A stretch of DNA of 23,458 nucleotides. It comes from Phoronis ovalis. Taxonomy: Eukaryota > Phoronida > Phoronidae. How positions within the stretch are numbered: position 1 is the stretch's first letter; every line of letters starts with the position of its first letter. Both the position numbers and the translations under genes were made by a program. Under the pieces are notes generated by a model, which saw only the letters and a program-made list of their open reading frames with translations, ran no database searches and was not told the DNA's origin. Of the stretch, positions 9,933 through 20,233 are shown in pieces. Location of the stretch: positions 1 to 23,458 of the forward strand of contig JAOXYB010076166.1 of the NCBI GenBank assembly GCA_028565635.1. Direction: 5' to 3'.

Positions 9933-12900
9933 CTGGAAGGAAAGAAGCGGGTAATTAGTACGTTTTGCACGTTTTTCCTTTAGAAGGCTTCAAGCGACAC
10001 CAGGGTACCCACGTAGAACTTTCTGCTCTCAGTGACATATGCAAGCTTTCTAATATGATCCAAAATCATACGCAAGTAACTGTGCAGTGCCTCCAGAAGA
10101 GTAAATTGTGCTCAACGTAACAGGATGTCGTATTCGATTGTCCGACACAAAATTATTGTGTTGGGACTAGTTATTTTATGGATGATGCAAAATTGGTACC
10201 TTTGCATGACAGCGTCTGTGTTATAAACGTAAAATAAAAGATATAAGTTTTTAGCATAATAAAGTATAACACCTACACTAGAAAAGTACCAAAAAGTTAA
10301 TAAATATGTCACCTTCGGAATTACAGTCTGCTTCATCGCTGCCGTCGGCGCAATCGTTTGTATTATCACATTTCCACAAAAGAGGGCGACACTCTCCACT
10401 GTCACATTTAAATTGGTCAGTTCGACAACTAACGGTATCTATAAAGCAGTAAAATACACGGTTTAACGTGCGAAATGTTTAAAAATAGTAAAATTTCTTG
10501 TACTAAAACTATAATTATACATAAACTTAATGCACCACATAACATTTACACGTCATTGATCCCTCTGGTGGTAGACAATACCAGAAGATATTCAATTACG
10601 TCACTATCAGTAAAGGCTATAGCTCGTTCATAACCTTACCACAGTTTAACTCGTCAGCAAAATTTGAGCAATCATTTGTTCCGTCGCATCTGTCTCTCAT
10701 TGGTCGACATTCTCCGTTGCCACAATTGAAAGCGTCAGCGGCACAAGCTGGAACAAAACGTAATTTTTGAGTTAATCCACAGGGAATAGATGCATCAATG
10801 ACTAGGCTCAATGGTAGGCGAATGTCGTCATATATTATCATACATCAGCAATAGTTTGACGTTATACGCTTGTCAATTATTGAATGACGTCACAAATTGT
10901 TCGGCAGCGACAAATTGTCTGTGTGCCAGTGCACAATCAGCAAATGTAAGTGGAATTAAGCGCAAAGTTTGAGTAATAAAGACAATATTTACATCTGCTG
11001 GAAAGATAAACGTCCTACAACATACGAGTATACCTTGCATACTTTCGACGTGCTGCAAAATATTTCATAACGAGGCTTAGCGGTATGTGTTTATTTATAA
11101 TTTAATACGAGGTTAATGAAAAGCTTACGAGACACTGTTCCTGGCTGTTGTGTTGAAGGCACTGGTGGAGCTTGCACGCAAATCTTTGGATCATCTGAAT
11201 CGGGGAATGTATCACAATCAAAAGGCACATCAACGTTATATTTTTGTAACTGAGATTCGCACCCGTCTTTGGCATCTATATATCAAAAACAAAAGACACC
11301 AAATTAGGTAACATGGCCTAAACTGGTGAATTCTGAAATTCAAAGGAATTCAACATTACTAACTATAAAAACATAGTTAAATCAATTTCTTGAAATATGC
11401 TCTCCGCGGTTACTAGATATTAGTGAATCGTTCGTAACATTGGAAACCAGAGATGCATAAGGAAAGTCAGATCATTTTATGACAATGTCAACGATCCGTG
11501 TTATCAATTCAGGCCAATAAATAGTGCAGCATTCCTACCTTGACACAAACGTCTACAAGGTGGTATTCTTTGTACATTGTCATCACATTTTGGTACGAGT
11601 ATTGCACAACCATAAACATTTAGATTAGCATAACAGGTCTGGGAAACATGTAGCAATGATATGATGGACACTTCAAAATTAGCTTCCATCTGATTCCTGT
11701 GGTCCATAAAATTTGGAAAGGTGGTTGCGTTCCATGGCATTTCTTGACAGAATTCAATGCTAATTTCTTTACAGCGAGGAGCAGGTGCTACAAAAAAAGT
11801 AAACTATGATTAATAATTGCAAATTATGAGACGATATGCGTTCTCTATCTCTAACTAAGAGGTACGCCGTAATAGGGGCAGTAATACACTGTATACAAAG
11901 TCGTGCGGTCAGATAAGGAAATTTATTCATACATCCTAATGGAATGAGCTGGTGCTTTTCTTTTCACGCACCACAGAGACTAAGGGTTCTCTTAATAAAT
12001 ATTTACAATTCCTTTAATCTTATAGATATTCCCCGTTTCATACAGTCTCCAATGGGCAAAATGTGGTAGAACAAAATGTCTCAAATAGAACAAATGAGTC
12101 CTACGAAACTTTGGGATACTTTATAGTACTCGACCACATTTTATTTATGAAAACGTCATAAGAAAGTTTGGGGTACATAGTGTTCTACCACATGTTGTGC
12201 TGGATGTAATAAAACATTTTGAGTTGAAACTAAGCATAGCGCATTTGTATAATACATATGAAATCTATAGCTTGTATATATGCATACTTACTTGTACTAG
12301 GTGTGGTTACTATTGTTGCTGGTGATGTTGTGGACGTAGGAACCTTTGACGGATGCAAGCATTGAACACCACTGCGTGAATCAGGTAGATTTTCGCACTG
12401 TAAAAGATCTGTGGTGCCAGTCATTGTTTCTAAAACTGTTCTACAGTTAGACTTAAGATCTGAAATGAAAGAAAATTTAATATTAAACGTTAAGTGCAGC
12501 TTTCGAAATCGAAAACCGAATTGTCTGAATAGCAATCCAATAGTAAAGTTTGAAAACTAGAACTTAATTTTTGTGTCCGTTCGTTGCTGCTGTTATGAAA
12601 TAATATCTTATTGAAAAGCAATAATTGTCCTTTTTAACAATATCACTCACCTTCACAGTAGTGTCTGCATGGCAACAGTATATCACCATTGTTGTCACAC
12701 TTTGGTGCAGCACGTGCACAGAACAAGAATCGTGCATGCTCAGAGCAGGTGTGAAGCTGTTGAATATATGGTAAAATATTATGATTTTGTTGACTAGACA
12801 AAGATTCAGAGGTAGAATTATAAAGCAAAACAGAGCTGCATTCTTCAGTTATTGCATGACTGCACTGCGGCCCAGTTGGTGAGCTTGTTCTGAAAAGATA

Positions 12901-15900
12901 GATAGATAACATTATTTACAACTTGCTGCAGTGCGCAAACTTTGTTTTCACGTCACAACTTCACATTTTGTTTTGCTGTTGACGTCATTCAATGTATTAG
13001 AAAGAGCACCACGGCACATATCTCACGTCACAAGCTGAATACATGTAAATTCACAAAGAATAGATGAAATACAACCTAACAACACGACGTGTATCGGCTT
13101 CGATTCAGATACGTACGATCGTATATATAAAGCAAGGGCAATAGGTCTAGCATATAAAGAATTATAATTTTATTTATTTTTTACTTTTTCTTATTCATGT
13201 AAATAGTTTTTCCGCGGTTTTGTATGTGCAACGTCGTGAAATGTAAACATATTTCCTGCGTTAAAATACTTATGGAAAAACGCAACGCGATGTATTACGT
13301 TTTCCGCTTTATACCCTTTTTTATTTATAATAGTTCACGTGATATCGCATACGTTCACTGCAAAACGTTAAAGTGTAGCGCGAAGTCTGTAGCGTATGAG
13401 GTACCGTTTAGAAACTAGCGCTATTTTTTATCTACTTATAATTTAAATATAACCATTATTTACTTTCTTAATATATTCTAGACCTATTGCCCATGATTTA
13501 AGTTTAAATTATTCATAATTGTACAACATATCACATTGAAAGATTGCATTCGGACAAATAAGTTGATACTTTGATTCGTTATAAAAGTGAAAAGGCTATA
13601 TATCGATCAGTGTGACAGTTACACCTGATAGATTGTGGATTATTACTCACTGTGTATTTCCTGATACACGAGTTGTCAGCGATGTCAACAGACTAGATGG
13701 TGTTACATTTACTGACCCAGCTGTAGATTGCTGAGACGTCTTGGCGTCTGCAAATATAATTAATAAAATTAACAATGTAGCAGATTGTGGTCTACTTTTA
13801 AAAACAATGCGGTATACTCTTAACATGGCGTTGTAAATGTGTCTGTGATTTCAATTTATCTTTTTGTGCCAGCAAGATAAACTTAGGAACAGAAAACTGT
13901 GATTCGTATATTAAATGCGCTAGTATTTTAAAAATGAAGACTTCCAACTTACCGTTATTGAATGTAAAACCATGTGGATTAATAATAAAATTTCCCCAGA
14001 ACGCTCTTCCGTCGGGCACAACCTTTATATCACTTTTTATGATGTTTTTAATATAGTATGTTGATATGCTATCCACTGCCTTTTCCTCATTTGAAATAAT
14101 TACAGGAGAGTTAAGATGAAGTCTATAAGATACTATAACACTGCCCGGGCTGTAATAGAATATATTAATTAGTATTAGTTACTGAGCACAACACCCAACT
14201 GATAGTTGGTCAATATGAGCACACGCCGTCAGTTTGGCTTAATGCCAGGTATATCTTGTTAACTACTTCAAATTGGTGGGTAGTACGGTTCTTTGTAGTT
14301 TGACAAACATGATTTTATCATTTAAAAATCATCCGATCTTAAAATATTAAAATTTTTATATACTCAATTTGGATGACACGAATGTACCTGAATTCTAAAA
14401 TCTCTGTATAATTGTATACGTCTTTCGCCCGACTTTTTGAAAGAATCTCAGACATCTGAAAGATAAAAAAAACACACATAACTCATGACAGAAACACATT
14501 TCCTAATGCATAACGGAAAAAGGTGTCATGTTTATTCTATAAAAAGTATAATTAAACTGATTAACTAGTATACATCTTAGCATTACGTGGGGACTTTTTG
14601 CGAACAGTCACGAAAATAACAGATAAAGATTTTGTTATCCTAGTTCAATGCGGACATCATCTTTTGACGAGTCATAACGTACCTGGTTCCCGAATTCTTC
14701 GGCAAGTTCTTCATACAATGAAGAATTTGGATCATTCAGTTGATTAGTGAATACAGAATACTTTCCGCTTATAATTTCTATAGAACCTTGCAGTGTTGTT
14801 GTGAAACTTTTTTGTGTAGATAAATTAGATGATGGATGTTGCTTATAAAATACTGAAACAAATAAAGCATATTTCAATGCTTATAAAACGTTATAGTATA
14901 TCTCACACAGTCATCGGGAGAGACCCGAGAACTATATATTTTTGGTACCATTTTACACACACTTGACTTTTAAATTTTTTTTTTAAAGTATTAAAAAAAT
15001 TGAAATCTTTGGTCCTATACTTGGCCCATTATAAAAATATTTCTTTTCATGTAATTGATATTAAAAATAGCTCCCTTGATCGAATGGTACCAGTTTCACG
15101 AGTTAAAATAACTTGTAGTCATAAACTGTCTATTCATAAACCATTTTTTTAATGATCTACTTGTGTATTTTTAACAGGCGTCTCAAATATCAGAATGCCT
15201 ACCTGCAATAAATATCAGACAACTTAAATGCCACCTACCTGTGAAATAAATAACTAATGCTGTTGCAAGGCTACAAACTAATAATGACACAACAGCGATA
15301 AACGTAAACTTTCCCCATTTCGTAGAACTTTTACCAAACGCTAAACTATTCCTTGGCGTTGTTAACGGTATTGATGAACGTACAGTTGATGCATTTGACG
15401 TTAGTGAAACTCGTACTGTTGACGTATCTGACGTACGTAAACGTTTTCCAGTTTTTGTATAACTTTTTGGTCTGTTAGCACTAGACGATGGTAATTTTGG
15501 TGGATTGACTGTGGCGTTGCGTTCCTTATTATCAGACACGTATCGTCCATTTGGATACTGATTTATGCGTGGTAGATTCTGTATTGGTTCAGCATATATG
15601 TCCGGAATGGTATAGTATATGTGGCATTCTGATGGCGTTTCATAGCCACCATTTGGTCTGTCTGCCGTTTCACTCATGAAAACAGGATTTGAGAAACTTC
15701 CATCAAAACTATCCTAAAACAATACATATAAAACATTAGAATATGATCGTGAATATTGCATGTCGGCCTATCGGCTGGCGGTTTTACTTGAAAGAAAGCT
15801 TTTTAAAAATGTAGTAGTCTGATAAGCTATCAAAAACAGAAAACACCCAGAGAAGAATGTTAAGAGATCAATTATGGCCATAATAGTTATCTAACTTATG

Positions 15901-18900
15901 ATGACTGGATCTAGCAGCCCCACTTACAAATGCACCTATAATCCATGGTACGAAATCTGCTTATAGAATATATATACAACATTTCATTTCCATCAAATAA
16001 ACGTCAAGACTTGCATAAAACGGGAAGACCATAGACTTTAAACATTTCCTTAGAAGTGAATTAAAGTTATGATGCTACACTGTAACAAAAGCAAACAATC
16101 GTTTAATAATGTATTTTTTTTACATTATAAATTTGTAAGAATTTGATGTGACAAGCTTTTATTATGGTTATGATATGACAAAAGGCAGTCAGTTCTAAGA
16201 CATTAAGTAATAAATATATTTTTAGCAGAAGAGTCATTGACTTGTTAAGTCATGTGCTAAGATCTGCAAAGAAACTGATATGGCACACTTCCTCATGTCA
16301 TAGACAAATATCTGTGTTAAATTATTCACATTTAAAATATAGATTTCCGAGAATTAGCATGTATTATTTAAAGAGATTCTATAGCTCATTTCCAGACCAT
16401 AATGACTGATATGACTTTTGTCATTTTCAAGGAATATGGTCTCGATTCATGTTTTTGTTATCAACACTTCAAAAAATTATTATTCATGGTTCAATCTGTT
16501 GTTTTCCGCGCGTTAATTCTTTTTGGCCATCTGCATGCTAGGGATTTGAAAATGAAATCAAGGAGAAACAAAAGCAACGAGGCAATATTTTTTCAACCTT
16601 TTACAAATCTGATGTGTGTTATTCGCTTCGATTTATATTTTGATTGTCCCTCTAAATAAAGAATATTTTACACTATTCAGGTACATGTAAACCTAAAATG
16701 AACTTATTTTACAAGCTAGGTATAAATCAATGCAATAACACACCAGTGACCACCCATAAAAAACTTTTGGCTTATCATTCAAATGACTTACAAACAGGTG
16801 TAATAAAGATAAAGCCTGTGCCTTCAAGTAGACAATCCAAGCGTGATCAACTTACGTCTATTTAGATTAGTTTTTGTCTTCTTGAAGATCAGATTACCAT
16901 AATTTTGGAAATTTAACCAGCGCGCAGATATCACCGAGTTGATGCATAATCGAATGTGCACTTATACAGCACGGCTCGTACTCACACTTCATATTACACG
17001 TACATTTATCGGACACAAATGTATTTTTCATTTTTAATCATCACAATTACTAATTAACCAGCTAATTGAGGGACTAAATGGCTAATTACAATACATTAAC
17101 ATAGTAATTTAATAAGTGCTTAGGTACATACAGCATATATCACCATAGATGTAAAGACAGATTGTCAATATAATGAAAAACATGCAAGTTTACATTATAT
17201 ATCAAATTGTACTTAATACACAAAGAATGTTTGCCATAGCCACGCCTGTGCGTTTAAATGCTGAATAATCTTTATTATGTCTTTCCATGTCTGTTTTTAT
17301 AGAAAAACAATGGAAAATCTTAGTTCATGTCAGTTTTCTTGTTTCTCTGCCATGCTGTGCTAAGGAAATTGTTATACTCATTATGACAAACAACTTTATC
17401 AATCGTGCATCTAAAGTTCCCACTTCACTTAATGACACGCAATGCTCTTTTTCAATACAATGGAAAACTAATCCAGCAGGGGGAAAAATTATTCCACGCA
17501 GCATTTTTTTTTGATTATTTCACTGGGTGCACTGTGGAATCTACCAAAACGTCCCATTCACAAACATCTAGCTCGATCTACGACACGAATCATTTACCGC
17601 TCATTCATGATTCTCCACAGCGCGAATTTCCAGCTTTTCCTTATCACGCCTCAACAGTGGAAATATTTCACTGCAGTTCAACTATGTTTGGGGAATGAGG
17701 TGGAAACCGGGTTCTTTGGATGCTCATGCGTGGGAAGTGTGGTATTCTTGACTTTATATTAAATGAAATTAAAAGGTGTGGCGCGCGCGCCTTATACACG
17801 TTCGAAATATAAATATGTAACACCGTTGGAAGGGAGGAACTTTAGGATGACTACTATTTATGGAGATTTATATTAATGGATTTCTATTTGTTAAAGAAAC
17901 TTTTATTGTAGTTATTTGTTCTAGGAACAGTCTCTATTTGGGTTTCAAAACGGTACCTTGTGTTCGAAGTTCGAGTACGCCAAAAAAGAGGTTAAGCATC
18001 TGCTTAGTTCCAAAAATAAAGATACTCACACGATGCTTTATTTTTGTCTATGCTGAGTACGAAGCGTTATTTTTGTATTTGTTTATTTGCTATGGAGAAG
18101 TAGGCGTAATTTCCATCTAATCAACAGGTTTCTCACGGAATATTTTTGTAGATTCTGTTTCTAATCTGACAAAACTCATAAAGGATAAACCTATAGGTAA
18201 ACTATATTTTTCAATACCTGCATTCAATTTTTTGTTTTACAGCAAATGGTCAGTATTTACGGATTGATTGATGTTCCTGTAGAGAACAACGTGTAAAGGG
18301 ATGGGAACAATGACAGAATTATGTACTTACTGAAGTGTAAAAGGCCGATGTATAAAAAAGAATTACGATAATACTTGTGATGTATAATGTATACATCACT
18401 TGCATTTATAATGAGATACCTGATATTCATATGTTTGTCATAAATGATATATTATAAATGATAAAGGAGAGGAATTACATATTTTACAGTTATAAAATAT
18501 GATTATATATATTTTTTCTGTAATAAAATGCAAATTGTGAATGTCATTTAGTATATGGTAGAATATGACATACGTCATTATACAGTTCAACACTATTTAA
18601 CAATGAATATGCAAAACAGCGGTCTACATTATCACCCTGCTAATTACCGCTAATGACGTCTTGACTCATTAAACTCCAAGTTCAGGTATCCGCGCTCCAC
18701 TACCAACATATGTACTTCGAATACGTTTCTCGAGATATCGCATCCCGGATGGCATCCTCCAGACTCGTCTGCATGTTCGCACACTAGCATAAGTTAAATA
18801 AACGTCGCAGACACATCGGATATTAGCAATCAAACATTGACATGACTGTGCGCAGCTTACGATAACTCCAAATGAATTTATATAGGCATCTAAACTTATA

Positions 18901-20217
18901 TATAAACTCAATTTAGGAGTATTTAACTACTACATGGTTTAAAGAAAATTAAAAATAACACATTTTAACAAAAAAAAATTAAAAAATACAACAAGGGTCT
19001 AAACTTAAGTGTGTAAAATTTCTGAACGCGTGCGTGGTTAATTGCGGACTGAAGACTCGGCTGAAACTGTTATACTAACGAAGTATAAATAGCAGTCATT
19101 GGTCATTCGCATTACAGATCACTTATTATTCTGTCATTCTTGCATCATTCCAAATTAATCTGAAGTAAGCAAATAAGCCAGCCAAGCAGATAGTATTAAA
19201 TTAATAATAAAAAAATTCTGAGAAGTAGAATCCCACACACACATTTTAAACATGCGTTATTTAAATCAAGCCTTATCGAATTAATCAAACAATAAGGTTA
19301 TGTGGTACAGTAACTTTAGAAGACAAGGGACGGACTGGCACAGCTAGCAAATATCAATTTATTCAATTATAAATAGACTGTTCAGCATAAATAAAGTAAT
19401 CTGAGCTTGCAAAGAGGCAGCATGTTATACAGGAGGGAATACTAGTGTGATGCACGCTTTTCCAGATTCCAGATTCCATATTTTACATAGGGCGCATATC
19501 AATCTTATTATTATTATTATTATAGCCCAGGATTATAGCATAGGGATACGTATCAGGTTTTAGTGCTAGAATCGATGTGCGATATACGGGGCGATATATC
19601 AACTACATAACTAATTATCTGTAATAACCCGGAGTAATAAATAGTACGGAGAAGCTTTATATTGACTAGTAATTACTCCAAGTATGTATATGAATCAATG
19701 CAGTAACTAAATCTGACACTCTATAGGAGCTATAAGCTTAGTATATATATATAGGAGGAATGTAAATGTCACAGACTTAAAAAAAGAAATGTGGTGCGGG
19801 CTAGTCTAACTTAAATGTCATCTAAAGGCCTCATAAAGCCATACATACCAAGAAAACATAAAATTTGTAGAATTAAATTTTAATGAATTAAAAAAAATAA
19901 ATGAAAAATAATTAACGATACATTGTACGAAGTTTAATACAGCGAATGATATGCCGACCACATCATTGGTTCTGCGTTATCTCTTATATGACAGCCCAAA
20001 TATATTTTTACATAAGACAGTGATACCGTGTGTGTCGCATCTGTAGATGTTTGGAAACTTCACAGTTTGTAGATAAACAAGTTATCCTCAATCAGTCCTT
20101 AATAAATACACTTACCTGACGAGAAACTCTGACGTATTCGTTGTTAGTTTTACTCCGGCCTAACCCTGTTAATCCCACCATTTTGTTAACACGGGATTTT
20201 CCAAAACAAGTAGTCAT
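9786..20217 (-). CDS. Type II membrane protein: SEA - 2 frizzled CRDs - 3 LDLa repeats (corin/matriptase-like, no protease seen)
   Basis: Thirteen coding exons were assembled on the minus strand: 20217-20116, 15713-15239, 14852-14683, 14455-14388, 14149-13953, 13747-13651, 12889-12651, 12459-12292, 11787-11539, 11275-11129, 10747-10640, 10438-10313 and 9932-9786. All have GT-AG borders and matching phases. They encode 764 residues: cytoplasmic tail 1-169, membrane anchor about 170-191, SEA about 205-330, frizzled CRD 1 about 378-485, CRD 2 about 510-623, and LDLa repeats about 639-673, 678-712 and 718-765. Corin (frizzled, LDLa, SRCR, trypsin) and matriptase (SEA, CUB, LDLa, trypsin) share these modules but end in a serine protease. 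No catalytic motif (AAHC, DSGGP) was found here. A role in ligand binding or as a shed ectodomain is inferred. An in-frame TGA just upstream fixes the N-terminus. The ATG at 20181 has the better start context (AACAAAATGG) and may be the true start. Confidence 0.85.
10313..10438 (-). CDS. Exon 12: LDLa repeat 2
   Basis: A symmetrical phase 1-1 exon encodes a full six-cysteine LDLa repeat (residues 678-712). It has SCRTDQFKC, the [11 protein letters not shown] core and the calcium-ligand end [11 protein letters not shown]. All canonical acidic residues are present. Such modules bind basic patches on ligands in LDLR-family proteins; the ligand here is unknown. Confidence 0.92.
10640..10747 (-). 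CDS. Exon 11: LDLa repeat 1
   Basis: A phase 1-1 exon encodes a complete LDLa repeat (residues 639-673). It begins [14 protein letters not shown] and ends [11 protein letters not shown], with ADE in place of the common SDE. The donor is GTAAGG. It joins exon 10 with the codon CCT, immediately after a Pro/Thr-rich linker. Confidence 0.92.
11129..11787 (-). CDS. Exons 9-10: frizzled cysteine-rich domain 2
   Basis: Exon 9 (11787-11539) and exon 10 (11275-11129) encode a complete frizzled CRD with ten cysteines. The hallmark [20 protein letters not shown] segment, the GCAILVPKC strand and the IPPCRRLCQ motif are all present. CRDs of this kind bind Wnt lipids in Frizzled receptors and are found in corin, where they help recognise pro-ANP. 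An NAT glycosylation sequon lies in the same place as in many Frizzleds. Exon 10 ends in a short Pro/Thr-rich linker ([14 protein letters not shown]). The intron splits the domain right after the seventh cysteine, in phase 1. Confidence 0.93.
12061..12193. repeat. Small inverted-repeat element in intron 8
   Basis: ATGTGGTAGAACA (12061-12073) is matched by its exact reverse complement at 12181-12193. Inside are two diverged direct copies, GAAACTTTGGGATAC (from 12105) and GAAAGTTTGGGGTAC (from 12162), each followed by a GACCACAT or TACCACAT word. The 133-bp unit looks like a small non-autonomous repeat or a remnant of one. Confidence 0.6.
12292..12889 (-). CDS. Exons 7-8: frizzled cysteine-rich domain 1
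   Basis: Exon 7 (12889-12651) and exon 8 (12459-12292) encode a second CRD. It also has ten cysteines, including [11 protein letters not shown] and [10 protein letters not shown], but it lacks the YNxTxFPN segment seen in CRD 2 and is more diverged. A Ser/Thr/Pro-rich linker ([19 protein letters not shown]) follows. The internal intron has the same position and phase as in CRD 2, after the seventh cysteine, which indicates a domain duplication. An NST sequon is present. Confidence 0.9.
13136..13492. mobile_element. MITE-like element with terminal inverted repeats in intron 6
   Basis: GGGCAATAGGTCTAG (13136-13150) is repeated as its exact reverse complement at 13478-13492. Weaker similarity continues inward (CATATAAAG versus AATATATTAAG). 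The 357-bp interval carries no credible transposase; the 64-codon open stretch at 13224-13418 has no recognisable motif. A clear target-site duplication was not found, so the exact ends are uncertain. A strong TATA-like word (GTATATATAAAGC) sits just outside the left end. Confidence 0.6.
13651..13747 (-). CDS. Exon 6: Ser/Thr-rich linker
   Basis: A short exon, phase 1 in and phase 2 out, encodes about 32 residues rich in Ser, Thr and Val ([18 protein letters not shown]), with one NVT sequon. It joins the SEA domain to the first frizzled CRD and probably forms an O-glycosylated spacer. The donor is GTGAGT and the acceptor is TATTTGCAG. Confidence 0.82.
13953..14852 (-). CDS. Exons 3-5: SEA domain with self-cleavage motif
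   Basis: Exons 14852-14683, 14455-14388 and 14149-13953 encode a SEA domain just outside the membrane. Typical elements are [20 protein letters not shown], then MSEILSKSR, then [20 protein letters not shown] matches the G-S-(V/I)-V-V autoproteolysis motif of SEA domains in mucins and matriptase, cut between Gly and Ser (here residues 274 and 275). Cleavage would give a non-covalent heterodimer that can be shed. Sequons NSS and NYT are present. The splice phases (1, 0, 2, 1) are consistent throughout. Confidence 0.88.
15239..15713 (-). CDS. Exon 2: cytoplasmic tail and signal-anchor transmembrane helix
   Basis: The exon opens after TGTTTTAG with [12 protein letters not shown] and ends phase 1 at GTAGGT. 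It encodes a long, polar, Ser/Thr-rich cytoplasmic segment, then KWGK and a 22-residue hydrophobic helix ([20 protein letters not shown], 15243-15308). Basic residues on the N-terminal side of the helix and no signal peptide predict type II orientation, N-terminus in the cytosol. Three YxxP motifs (YETP, YTIP, YAEP) cluster within 20 residues. Confidence 0.9.
18377..18399. repeat. 10-bp perfect inverted repeat with 3-nt loop
   Basis: GTGATGTATA, then ATG, then the reverse complement TATACATCAC. It lies inside intron 1 and no function is evident. Confidence 0.8.
18700..18783 (-). CDS. Possible cryptic or alternative terminal exon in intron 1
   Basis: On the minus strand an acceptor-like TTAACTTATGCTAG is followed by 27 open codons and TAG. 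The peptide includes [19 protein letters not shown], which is amphipathic and protein-like, and the patch is richer in GC than the intron around it. Exon 1 ends in phase 0, so splicing here would be in frame and give a short soluble N-terminal product. It could equally be a relic or chance. Confidence 0.18.
   Translation of the reverse strand, partial: CANMQTSLEDAIRDAISRETYSKYICW
19505..19522. repeat. ATT microsatellite
   Basis: Six perfect TTA/ATT triplets in intron 1, a simple repeat with no other role seen. Confidence 0.9.
20116..20217 (-). CDS. Exon 1: start of the SEA/frizzled/LDLa protein
   Basis: The exon encodes [12 protein letters not shown], then an internal Met and [21 protein letters not shown], ending phase 0 at CAG|GTAAGT. 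It joins [12 protein letters not shown] of exon 2 without a break. An in-frame TGA lies two codons before the first ATG (20217), so translation starts here or at Met13 (20181-20179), which has the better context. An acceptor-like TTATTCTTAG ends at 20234, so an untranslated exon may lie further upstream. Confidence 0.75.
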
Positions 20218-20233
20218 AAGGCTTCATATGGCA

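Larger units (their letters stand above)
15714..20115 (-). other. Intron 1 (4.4 kb), no clear gene inside
   Basis: GTAAGT-type donor at 20115 and TTTTAG acceptor at 15714. Open stretches on the + strand at 16402-16659, 17287-17762 and 17860-18120 have no recognisable domain and look like chance. A GC-rich 12-bp palindrome (GGCGCGCGCGCC, 17780-17791), a 10-bp inverted repeat (18377-18399), an ATT microsatellite (19505-19522) and a GC-richer patch at about 18.70-18.78 kb are the only structures seen. Confidence 0.7.

Noticed and set aside
9727-9954. Plus-strand open frame antisense to LDLa repeat 3
   Set aside because: It is a shadow of exon 13; no motif and no splice context.
17287-18120. Three overlapping plus-strand open stretches of 75-97 codons in intron 1
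   Set aside because: No domain, no signal peptide, biased low-complexity residues; consistent with chance or an old repeat.
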